Below are positions 35,691 to 46,565 of a stretch of DNA of 64,000 bases, one piece after another; the first letter of the stretch is position 1; every line of letters begins with the position of its first letter. Made by a program: the position numbers and the translations under genes. The notes under the pieces were generated by a model that saw nothing but the letters and a program-made list of their open reading frames with translations, did not search any database and was not told the origin of the DNA. This DNA is from Luscinia megarhynchos (taxonomy: Eukaryota > Chordata > Aves > Passeriformes > Turdidae): NCBI GenBank assembly GCA_034336665.1, contig CM067566.1, positions 14,986,330 to 15,050,329 on the forward strand, written 5' to 3'.

Positions 35691-38614
35691 CCCGCGCACG
35701 GATTATGGAGGGCGGGCTCTGCCCCGGGCCGGGGCTGCAGGACCACCCCGCCAGGCCGGGATGGTGAGGGGAGGAAGAGGAGGAGCGTGAGGGGTTTAAC
35801 CCCGGCGGGCCGTGCCGGGGAGCGGAGCGGGAGGTGGGCTGGGAGCCGCGGCCGGTCTGACGCGGCCAGCGGGTCGGGCAGACCCCGCACCCTCTCCGCA
35901 GCCATCCGTGACCTGTTGCACCCCGGCGGCGCGGGGAACAGCCGGGCACAGCCCGCCCCGGACACGGCCCTGCCGTCCCCCTTGGCCTCTGCGCGGTGCT
36001 TCGAGGTCCGGCGGGTTTGCTTTTCACATCAAGATGACTTACCCATCAGCTTTCGGAAAAAAATCTTGTTTTACTCCTCTCGAGAGGTGTCCTTATTTCC
36101 TGATGGGTTTAGCATTTCCTTTGAGGCTGTTATCTATGTTCCTAAGTGTTCTCTGTTCCCGAAGGCCAGTGATTTACTGGTAAAATGATAGAAGTGTTTT
36201 TCTTACAGGTTGCAAATACACTTTCAAAGGGTGTTGTGCTTTCCTTCTGCTTTTGTGCAGAATTTTTTGTGCTTTTGATCTTTATTTGCAACTTCGGTGT
36301 ATTAATGTGATTCATCTCTTGCAGTAATAAAATATGAGCATGATTCTTGCCTCTGTTACTACACCTTCTGTTATTCAGCATCACAAATGCATTGCAAGAC
36401 AAAGCAAGAATTTTGCTGGACATCCAAGGTTATGCTGGTTCCTTGGAAATCAGTAAAAAAAAACTGTTGGAGAGGGCAGTTTCTGGTTTTTGCCTTTTTG
36501 CAGCCTGAAACAAATCAAGGCCACAGCTAAGGCACCACTCTGCATTGCCAGTTTAAGTCTGTTTTCCCATAGGTGGTGTTTGGTGTTGCTGAAATCTACC
36601 TGTATTTCGGCTCAGGGCATTTGCCAGCAATGTGCATCAAAGAACAAGTTGCTACACTGGCTGCTCGTGGAACAATTATCCTGACCAGAGCTAATCTTAG
36701 CTTGTTCAGCAGGAGGATATGTAAAGGCACGACCAAAAATGGATTGGTACAGAGCACAGAGAAAGGCTCTTGGCCAAGTTCTTGTTATAGTTGTCATAGG
36801 CACCCTAAGCCAGGTGTCAGAGGAACAACACAGTAGCCTTGGGGAAAACAACACCTTGACAGACAGACAAATGTGTTAAATTAGTCAGATAGTATGGCAA
36901 AGAGAATTACAGTTCCTGTCTTAAGCTTTGGATGGAACTTGTTCTAAATACAAGAGAATATTCCTTCCAGATAATGGGTTGTGAGTGCCCAACACTGTTA
37001 TTGAGACAATATGGTGAGTTTGATTCCCTTGCTTCCATTCAGGGTTAAACCAGAAAGGCCAAGTCCTACTGACCTCGGTGACTCACTGACTGATTTTAAA
37101 ATGCAGAGTGAAGACATATGGCTACAGAGATAGATATCTGCAAGGATGGAATAGTCTGTAGGAACTCAAAGAGAATGTGAGAATGCAGAGGAGAAGAACA
37201 TGGAATGAGGCTGCAGAAAATCTTGACTTGCTAGAGGCAAAGACATTTAGATTTTCTCTTGGGTTACTAATTTATACAAGTTATAGGTTTTCTACCTTAT
37301 TTTCTAGCCTATTTATGTTAGGCTACCACAGTAGTTCTGGGTGAGAAATGTCTGTAGTTTGCATAAACAAGGACATGAACCTAGAGTAACAGGAAAAAGA
37401 TATTAGCTTTCAGACAAAAACTGAACATGAATCAAGATCAACACTACTAATTGAGACATTTCTTCAGCAGACTAAGCCAACACCTGTTTTATGATTAGTA
37501 TTATCCATGTATGACAGATCTCCTGTTTATTTTCATGGATGTTCCTATCAATATAAGAAAGCTTTCCAGTCATATCTGAGTTTCTCTGTACTGTTTGGAT
37601 CTAGCCTGAAATAAAAGACTTGCCTAAGGTGTCTGGAAGTGACTGAGTTAAGATAATTTATGATGTGTTGGGTACTGAAAATGTGTTGTCTGAGTAGCAC
37701 CTAGTTAAGATGTCAGAGCTTGTCACTGTGAGATGGTAAATGGAAGCATGACTGCTGGCAACCCCGAGCATGTGTGTGTGACCTGAAACTGCTCTGAGCA
37801 GCTGGTGACCTTTCCTTGATGTTTCTTCTCTGCTAACTGCACGTCAGGTAGAGGCAGACCACTGGATAGTGGGAAATACTGCAGCAGTTTGCAGCCCTGT
37901 GTCCCTGCCATCCAAATCACAGCCGTGCCTGGGCTGGCTGAGCTGCTCACTCCTGTGGCCACGGCGAAGGACGTGCTGGTCTGTGGTGTGCCTGCATGTG
38001 GAACACAGTCACAGTAGAGAAGCACAATGTGTAAAAACAGGCTGGAGACTTAGCAAACCCAGAGACATCAAGAAAACCTGTCTTTGAGGGAATGCATCAT
38101 CTTCTATTTGTGGTCCTTTGTGCCTTGTTAGGGCAATTGGGCTAAATTTAATCAGGATGCCTTCTAGCTGTGTTCTTTATGGCCAAAATTTTTAAATTAT
38201 GTCAGCACTCAGAGCTGTGGTCAGGTTCCCAAGGCAGCTGAACCCTAATTGCTCACATAAATGAGGAAGCAGTCTTTTCAAACCACAGATCACAGTAGGT
38301 GATAAAGCATCCCAAAACCTGCTGTATAAGCATCCAAAACAGTAACAGCTGGACAAAAAAACCTGACCCCTACTCTGTGGTGAGCATTTGAAAATCTGGC
38401 TGCATATCAATCATCTCTGTTGTCTCAGAGGAAAATCCTCAGATAGCAGGAAGATACATGAGATTTAGAGCTTAACTATAATGTTGTATCATGTAATTGA
38501 TGTTTAAGTAGAGCTTGTGATTAAAGGTCTATTAGATAAATAGCCTTCTTCATTAGTTGGAATCAAGCTAGGTAATAGTGCTCCCTGAAGAGACTAAAAA
38601 TCACAACTCTAAAC

Positions 38615-38685
38615 TTTCCACCTCCCAAAAAGAAAAAGGACAAGGCAAATTTTCCACCTCCCAAAAATGAAAAAAGGACAAGGTA
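38615..38685. repeat. Tandem duplication, period about 36
   Basis: Two near-identical copies begin TTTCCACCTCCCAAAAA and continue through GGACAAGG, starting at 38615 and 38651. They differ mainly in the A-run length. Confidence 0.85.
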
Positions 38686-39251
38686 GAGAACCTCTTATGC
38701 TGTGTTTAGTCTTTCTCTGGATATTTGTTTAGGGAGAGAAGGGTGCATGGAAGTGTGGGAGAGGAGCAGCATGCCTTCCCTGCACCAGGGCTGTGGAGAA
38801 AAGTGATTTATGTACACCTTTTGCCAAGAACGTGTCAGAGTGACAGCATCCAGCATTCTGCCAGCATCCCAAAATCAAGCCAGTCTACTCATCCCTCTTG
38901 CCAGATCTACCCCTTAGCCCTATGCCTGCCCACTTTGCTCTGCTTTCTGTGGGTTAGAGCCCCTGAGTCCTTCCCTGTCCTCTGCCCTGTGCACCCTGCC
39001 TAGCTCTGCTCTTCCTCTGCCTCTCAATACCACCCTTCCCTTCAGGCCTGGCTTAGCCCTTTGGGTTCTGCCAGCCCTCCCAGGCAGCCAGTTCTCCCCA
39101 GCAGCACTCACCAGCTACCTGCATAGCCCATGCCCTCCTTCTGCTCAGCGCCCCATCATCACCCTTTCTCCCCTCTCTGACATCCAGCTGCAGCCTTCCT
39201 CATCCTTAATTCTTCTGTGGGATGCAAGGCTTAAAGGATTACAGGCTGTAT

Positions 39252-39284
39252 GAGTTCACAGCCCGAACTCCAAGCTGTGAACTC
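39252..39284. repeat. Perfect 11-bp inverted repeat with 11-nt loop
   Basis: The left arm GAGTTCACAGC (39252-39262) and the right arm GCTGTGAACTC (39274-39284) are exact complements. Each arm contains an AGTTCA/TGAACT core that resembles a nuclear-receptor half-site. Function is unknown. Confidence 0.8.
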
Positions 39285-42200
39285 TTCGAGGCTGGAGCCA
39301 GGCTAACCCAGGCTCTGCAGGCTCTGTGAGAGCAGAGAACTGGAGTTAGAGCAAGCAGGAGGAACATCTTGCTGTATTAGGCACAAAACATGCAAAATTT
39401 GAAAGAATTATTGGAATCCATAAAAATGGTGGGAAACAGTACAATTGCTGTGTGCTATCCTCTGACATGTATTTGCTTAATTTCTTACTCCCAAGGAAAA
39501 AATAAAAGAATGAAATGGACAATGCTACTCACATTAATTTTCAAGCTTAGAAAACAATGTGACATTGCATTGTAGACCTTTGATTCATGCCAGTTTAGGG
39601 TATGATTTCAGTAAGGATTGCCTTCATTTGAATGGAACACTTGTATCACTCGGGATGCCTTCAGAGATTTGATGTTTTGTCAGCTATATGTCTTGCCATT
39701 ACACTCTGTTGTGCCCCTTTCTTGAGACTGTGATAAATCTGCATGTCAACTCGTCAGGGAACTGAAAAATGACATTCGTTGTTTTTCATGAGTAAACAAA
39801 CCAGTAGTAGTTGCTATAACCAATTTCACAGCTAAATAAAGATACAAAATGACAGACATTACATGATGCATGTACTAGGAGGTTGTATCTTCTTTTATGA
39901 GCTCCCCCCCACCCCGACTCACTCTGTTTTTCCATCATTTCTATGTTTTATTTCTGCTTGCAAGCTTTGACTCTTGGCATCCTGATAAACTACAAAGTCA
40001 GGAATGCTTGAAACAAAAATGGGAAAGGCACATGTCTTTTTGACACTAGAACAAAATTAGTAACCCAAAAGAAAATCAAAATGTCTTTGGTTCCAGCAAG
40101 TAAAGATTTTCTGCAGTTTTATTCGACACTCTTCTCCTCTGCATTTTCAGATTATTTTCAAGTTCCTGACTTGGTTGTGATGCTGTTTGATAGCAGGTTG
40201 GGGTGCAATGTCTAGCTACCACTCCAGATTTTGGTTCCATCTCCAGCACCTTACACTTCTCAAGTGACAAAAAAGTCCCAGTCAGCATCTCCAAGGTTCT
40301 TTCTTTCTATGGCAACTGAATGTAATGAGTTGTCTGATAGAGGACATGACCTTATCAGCAAGGGCATTTCAGTTTGTTGAAAAGCAACTTATGGCTTTGC
40401 ATGAACGCTTTCAGATGAAGTCCTCCTGCACATGGGTAATTTCACCTGATAAAGAGATTTTAAATAAGGATGCTCCTGTTTACCAAACTTGAACACACAG
40501 TTTGGTGCCTTCCTCTTCAGAAATCAGGGTACTGCCATGGGACATGAGCATTGTTCTCAATACTGATAATTCCTTGCTTGTGACCAGTTAAGCACTGGCT
40601 GCCAGTACAGCTCCTTCTTGTGATATACTGATTTTTTGTGAGGGGCATCCAGGCTTCAGCTGGGCTGGGTCCCAAGGCACAGCCACAAAGTTCAGTCCTG
40701 GCTAATGAATTCATCTATGCAGATGATGCAAGTGGCCAGCAGCTGCATGTGGGACAGCACTAGCCTAGACAGTGGCCTCACCTCAGGCTACTGTCATGGA
40801 CACCTGGAGATTAGAACTGGTAGATTCTTCTTCTCTCTTGTCGATAACTTATTTTGGTTTTTTATAATGAGTGCATTTATAGATTTCTTCTGAAAGCTGG
40901 GACCTGAGATGAACTGCTTGGGCAGAGGCAAGGCTGTAATACACAGTTTACACAAACTATGAATCCAACAAAAGTATCTGTATGAATATGTTCAGTAAGA
41001 ACAGAGCACTACAAAAATATTTAATCAGCCAAACCGGGTATATACGTGAACACTATCACAGAAGCAAAGTCATTGATCTGGATAGTCACTTTTCAAGAAA
41101 AAAAAAAGATTGGTTTTCATCTCTGTTTGTGACTCTCTGACAAGCAGAAGCCCCCTCAGCACAGGGTTGCTATCCCATGCTTTCCACAAAATGTAATCCT
41201 ACCTCAGGAGCTTAGCTGCTGCAGTGACCTTCTTTTGTCTGCTTGCTCTGTAGTAAATGCTGTCTGACATGAGTAAAGAAGATTGGAAGAAGGTTATTTT
41301 TAATATCAGTATTAAATAATCTGTAGCACAACAAAACACAGGAAAGGAAGTCATCTGTTCATTTTGTTTTCAGGGAGAATGACACCACCACCTACAACAT
41401 CTTGTAGGGAGCTCATAAACAACACACGTGCAGGATTAACCTGACAGGGCCCCTTCGCTCCAGTTTCTATTATTAACTTTACACCTAGTGCAAGTCTCCT
41501 CAAATGAACTATATGAGGTAGAACAATTTATCTAATACAGACTACAGCTCAGCTGTAAATTTATTAGCAGGGTAGTAAAGGCCTGGGTGTTATAAGCCCT
41601 TCATGGAGTTGTGCTGAGCACCTGATCTCTAAGGTTTTTACAGTGTGAGTAGACAGCAATTTTTAGCATTGTCCAGGTTTTATGGTCTAGGTGATGAACT
41701 TTTCCCTCCCTCTCCTTGTATTCAGCTTCACATTTAAAAATTCCCCAGACATTTCTGTCCCCATCCCAAGCTCCCAGTCTCCACTGTGCAGTTGGGATAG
41801 CAGCCTACTACCCACAAGCTGTTATCACACAAAACAGGAGTGCAGCCTCTCCCCTTTGTCCCCTCACTGCTCCAGCTCCCTCCTCGGACTTCTTAAGTTT
41901 GATACAAAACCATTCCTTGTGGCTGAGCAAAAGGCTGCAGCCCTGATAATAACATGATTCAAGAAAAATGGCACTTTTTTTCCTGTAATGTAATGTTTTG
42001 GTTTTTTTTTCCAAGGAAAGTATTTTCAGAATTTTGTGAAGATTGGCTCTTTCTTTCTCTAATATTTTCATTAATTTATTATTTCCTGTATTTTACCTTC
42101 CTGCTGCTAAGCTATAAAAGAGCAAGAAATTGTGAAGTATTTCTACTGTTTAAGCATGCAAGATATAAAAAAGAAAAGCTGAGCTTTAGTCCTGTTTCTT

Positions 42201-42839
42201 TTTCTTCTTGCATGTCAGAATATCAAATTATTTTCATTTTAGAAGTATTTCATGGCAACATTAAGCTTTTGAGAACAGAGAACATGTATGTTGGAGGACA
42301 CCTGAGGTTTGCTGCTTTAATCTGTAATCTTAAAATGTAGCCTGAGTTGAGGTAGCACACAGCTGTGTTTGTGCAGGGAGCAGAGCAAGAGCCAGCCCCA
42401 TGCTCCAGGAGCCACAGAATGCCTCTTGGCTCTGCCCTGCTGCAGGCTCCAGCTGCCCTCCCTCTGCTGAGCTCCCAGTCGAGCTGGTGAGTGCAGCAGG
42501 TGCATCCACCCTGTTGTGCTTGGTTCGTCTTTCTCCAGTGGCCAGTCTCTGGCTCCATGAGCCCACATGGGTCTCCAGGCTGGTGCAGTTCAAGGAACAG
42601 TGAGGTCTGGGGGTGCAGGTCACTCAGCTGAGTTCATCCTGCAGTCTGCACCCTCTGGTCTGGGAACAGAAAACAGAGACATTGCACACGTGATCTGAGC
42701 AAAACAAAGACTAACTTTCATCAAGTTGCTCATCACTTGCTTTCATAAAAGGGACTGTAGCAAGTCCTGCACTCTTTGGTCTGTACTGCATCCTGTGAAG
42801 AAAGGAAAGGTCAGGTGTTGTTTCATAAACTCTTTGATT

Positions 42840-42866
42840 TATATATATATATATATATATATATTT
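42840..42866. repeat. (AT)n microsatellite
   Basis: About 13 uninterrupted AT dinucleotides. It is likely polymorphic. Confidence 0.95.
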
Positions 42867-43284
42867 TAGCCAGAGAGGACTGTTCTGATTACCATTCATG
42901 TGATTCATATGCACAACATACACAAATCCAGGAAGACTTATACTAGTTTCAATATTAAGCTAGCAGGTATGGCACACTCCTGTAAAGAGGTACCTGGGTA
43001 CCTGGCATGAGAGTAGACTTTGGTGCAGTGTAAAATGTCTGAATGGACATCTTCTGTCATCATTAAAGGCTAAAATTTTAGCCTTCACCCCAGTAGACTA
43101 GTTAAATTTTCCAGTTTCTTTTTCTGTCCTTTGAACAGCCTCACAGTAGTGATGACCAGTGTAGAGTGTCCACAGTGCCAAGCAATACCAGAGAGTTAGG
43201 TGTGGTTCCACTCAGGGGTGATAGTCAGGCTTCAAGTCTGACCTCTGCATCTTGGCCCAACACTCTTTGGTGCCATTTGACCTT

Positions 43285-43320
43285 TATGAGATTATTTTAT
43301 TTTATTATTTTATTTCCTTT
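43285..43320. repeat. T/A-rich simple repeat, TTTTA-like
   Basis: Repeated ATTTT units with interruptions, low complexity. Confidence 0.7.
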
Positions 43321-44764
43321 GACAAACTGAAGATATTATGATAGTGTACCACCATCCTTGAATCTTGCCAGGTAGAAATTCTATACTTTTACCTTTTTTT
43401 TTTTTCTTAATAATATATTAGGAAAAAACATGTTAAATAATTAAAGAAATTTTTAAAAATAGTCTGTTCTTGGAACAGGCAGTGGTCCAAAGTGGACATG
43501 TCAGATAAAAGATTGGGATTTTGGTGCCAATTCCAACTAGAAAGTAGCAGTATTCCCTTCAGCATATGAAGCCTGCAAATCCTGCACAGCTGCTAAGGTA
43601 GAAAAGACCTTTTGACAAAACTGGAAGCCATTATTTATTATTCTAATGCTTTATCTATAAATCTGAGACTCACTCATATTGTGGCAGTCTTTCTGCTCCT
43701 TAATTCCCTGGACATTGAATTACAGATATTTGAAGATCTGAGGGTCTAATAGCTTAGAGCTTAGATTGCAAACTCCTGTTCCCATTTCTCTTGCTAAAGG
43801 GACACTTCATTAAATTCCTCTGCATTTCATTCTGCCCATTTGATGAGGCAGCCACAGAAAGGCCTTCCAAGGGAATTAGAGGCACAGTCCAAATAATAGT
43901 AATTTTCACCATGTTTTGGCTGAGCTTTCTCTGTTTCTGCTGCAGCTTGCTCATCCTAGCATTTGCCTCTGTACAGGCTTGAATATTTGCTTTTTCAGCT
44001 TTGTAGTTGTTACCCTCTGCTATTCGTAGTATAGAAATAAATAAATTCCCAATTTGTGCTGTAGTTGTAGAAGCAATCATCCTATAAAAAGTAATCCACA
44101 ATTCACTGCAGTAAAATGTATTAGTTTATATATTCTGTATGAGCTGAGAGTTGGTACAGTAAAGGCATATAATTAAAAAGTGCACATGAGATGTATTTTG
44201 AGCTTTCCTTAGCAGCTGTTTCATATTATGAAACATGCACAGTGCAGTGGTTTTGTAATTGGATTTAAGTAGATTGCAGAATATCTCAATACACAGAGCA
44301 AACTCAGAAAAATGTTATAAAAAGTGTGCATAGTAATTCTGCCCAAGGGTTGCCAAAGAACAAGCAGAGAGATTACATCAAAAATATTTCCTGCCTATGT
44401 GAATCTATGAAAATTCCCAGAAATACTGGGAAACATTCTCTTGGATGGGAATGAATACAGTTTACACTGCACTCAACAAGAGGAGATAAATGTGTGTTTA
44501 GCTGTTGGCCAAATTTGAATTCTGGTATATATCAAATGTTATTAGTTTGTACTTAATGACACAGAATACCACATACACTTGAAAAATTCTTCCAGTTGAA
44601 TTTCCAGCCTAAGTTTGTTTATATTATAGCCATTTTGATATTTATTTTCTGTAAGTGTCTTGTCTTTTGATTTTTACTGAGAAGCTCAATTTCTTTTTTA
44701 ACATTGAGGTTCTTCTGTGATGGAGGAGGGGAGATAGTATTTTATAACTGGAAGCTTAAAACAG

Positions 44765-44808
44765 AGTACCAGATTGGAAGAAACCTCAAGGATCATCTGG
44801 TCTAAAGT
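44765..44808 (-). mobile_element. CR1 fragment, reverse orientation
   Basis: GATTGGAAGAAACCTCAAGG followed by ATCATCTGGTCTAAAG matches the common antisense CR1 3' string (GGTTGGAAGGGACCTCAAGG...). It is short and diverged. Confidence 0.5.
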
Positions 44809-44833
44809 TCTTGGCAAAGGCACTTAAAGATTT

Positions 44834-44882
44834 AAAGTATATTATTTTGTCTCTTTCAAAAGTATATTATTTTGTCTTTTTC
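44834..44882. repeat. Tandem duplication, period 25
   Basis: AAAGTATATTATTTTGTCT occurs twice in a row, each copy followed by a T-rich spacer. Confidence 0.85.
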
Positions 44883-46014
44883 TTTAAGAGGGGAAAAAAA
44901 ATCTACGATATTTTTGCTGCTGAAGCAGGATTTGCAATACTACCAGGGACTGCTGTTCTATTTGTGAGCTAAGATTACTCTCAGTGAAATGGCTCAGCTC
45001 CCTGAGGTTCTCAAAATTCCTCTTATGCCTCTGCCAGATTCACAATAGCCTCACATTTGTTATTTCACTAAAAAGAAAAAAAAACCAGAAAGGGAAAATT
45101 ATGTGTTTGGCTCAAATAAAAAGGAGAAATGTGCATGGCTAAAAGGCTTCAAAAGCAACTGCATAGAGCACCTGTGTGCTGAGGAGCAGTGAGGATCATT
45201 TACTGCTTCCATCCCAGGAGCTGTCCATCCCAGGGCTTGGAGCAGCAGACATGGGGATGGACACTGAGGATGTAAAGCCCCTCACTAGGAATCTGTCTGT
45301 CCCACTCGTTCTCACCTTGAGGAGAACACTGCACTTGCTGCAGTTCTCTCTACTGACTGGCAAAACAGTTAAAATAAAACTTGTCTTTTTTCACAGCTTT
45401 CTGCCAACAGATATTTCAGCAGTGCTTCTGGAGCCCTGTTTGAAGAGCAGTGTATGGTACAGTACAGTGTCTTGGGAAATCAGCAGATAAATGCCATGTT
45501 TGGAAATTATTTTTCTGTTAAATGAGATCATAATTGGTTAAATTGCTGGATTAAGAAATTAAGAAATTCTTGCTCTTCTTGTTAGATAAACAGACTTTTA
45601 CTGCAAACAGTTCTTGTCTTTCTAAATCAGTTCCAGGAAACCCTATAATGTCAGTCACTATTAGCATTTGGAATAGCATTAAGAGCTTTATACAAGCTCA
45701 TATTAATCTGTCTAGGTTAACCTTTATATCCAGGCTGCCTCAGTTGCTGTATTTCAAATCTGCAGAGTGTCAGTTCTTTCTTGGTGGGCAGGAAGAGGTT
45801 TAGCACATATTTAGCAGTGCTTTGATCATAGTGTGAAGTAATTTTGAACTTATTTGTGACCAAAATAATTTCTCTGGAGTGCTTTTATTCAGTCTTATCA
45901 ACGGAGTTGTTTAATCAGTTGGAGCAAACTTACAGCCTCTCTCTTTTGCTCCAGAAGCTGCTATGAAGACCAGATGATTATTACGAGAGATAGTAGTGTC
46001 AAGAATATTACATT

Positions 46015-46565
46015 TCATTGGGTCAGTGGATCTCACAACGGGAGATATATCACATGTATAGAGAAACAGAGTGGGAAGGGTCCCCAGTTCCCCCTCCCAG
46101 CTGCAAAGTCTCCCCAGAACATCCCGAGTCACTTGTCCAACTTGTGCTTTAGCACCTCCCTTGAAGGCAGTGCCTCAGACCCTGTCTCCCAGGCAATCTG
46201 GTCCAACACTTAATTATGCTCTTATTAAGAAGATTTTCCTAATATTTAACCTAAATATTCTTTATATGAAACCTGAAAATGAGGTTAATTTCTTCTCATT
46301 CTTCCCTCAGTGGACATGGGGAATAATTGATTTTCATTTTTGTAGCAGTGTTTGGAATACTGGAACATGCACTGGAACATGTTATCCTGTCCTTTCCCTG
46401 GTCTTCTGGTTTCTGGATCAAAGCCCAGTTTTCCAAAGCTATCCTAGGAGTCATATTGTCATTTCTGTCTTGTGACCTCTCTCCAATTTGCATGTGTCCT
46501 TTAAAACATGTAGTTCCCCTGTGTCAACATGCTACTCCAGCTGAGTTCTCCTTTCCTAACAACAT
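46015..46565 (-). mobile_element. Old CR1 LINE copy, reverse orientation
   Basis: Several blocks occur in the order expected for a reverse-complement CR1: a region like the gap-filled 3' part (about 46060-46200); then CTTATTAAGAAGATTTTCCT, matching the typical GTAAAGAAATTTTTCCTAATATCC string; then TGACCTCTCTCCAATTTGCA and TACTCCAGCTGAGTTCTCC near 46480-46550. The middle (46280-46440) is poorly matched. The long open frames here (46071-46475 and 46327-46728 on +) lie on or beside this element and are not host genes. Confidence 0.6.

Larger units (their letters stand above)
34440..36010. promoter_or_regulatory. PROM1: CpG island, PROM1 promoter region
   Basis: GC content and CpG density rise abruptly near 34.44 kb and fall back near 36.01 kb; flanking DNA is AT-rich and CpG-poor. 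The island contains many GC-box-like CCCCGCCC/GGGCGGG strings (for example 35708-35719) and several minus-strand splice-donor motifs. It sits 4-6 kb upstream of the PROM1 start codon, where the promoter is expected. No TATA box is evident, as is usual for CpG-island promoters. Long GC-rich open frames on both strands here are compositional artefacts. Confidence 0.85.
36011..46014. other. Upstream flank of PROM1, no gene recognised
   Basis: This is AT-rich to moderate-GC DNA without a supported exon on either strand. It contains a pyrimidine-rich block (about 38870-39220), an inverted repeat at 39252-39284, tandem duplications at 38615-38685 and 44834-44882, an AT microsatellite at 42840-42866, a T/A-rich tract at 43285-43320 and one CR1 fragment near 44.77 kb. 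Confidence 0.6.

Noticed and set aside
34875..36188. Other long GC-rich frames (34875-35477 and 35035-35586 on -, 35186-35767 and 35448-36188 on +)
   Set aside because: Same reason: low-complexity Arg/Gly/Pro/Ala translations from island DNA, mutually overlapping in several frames.
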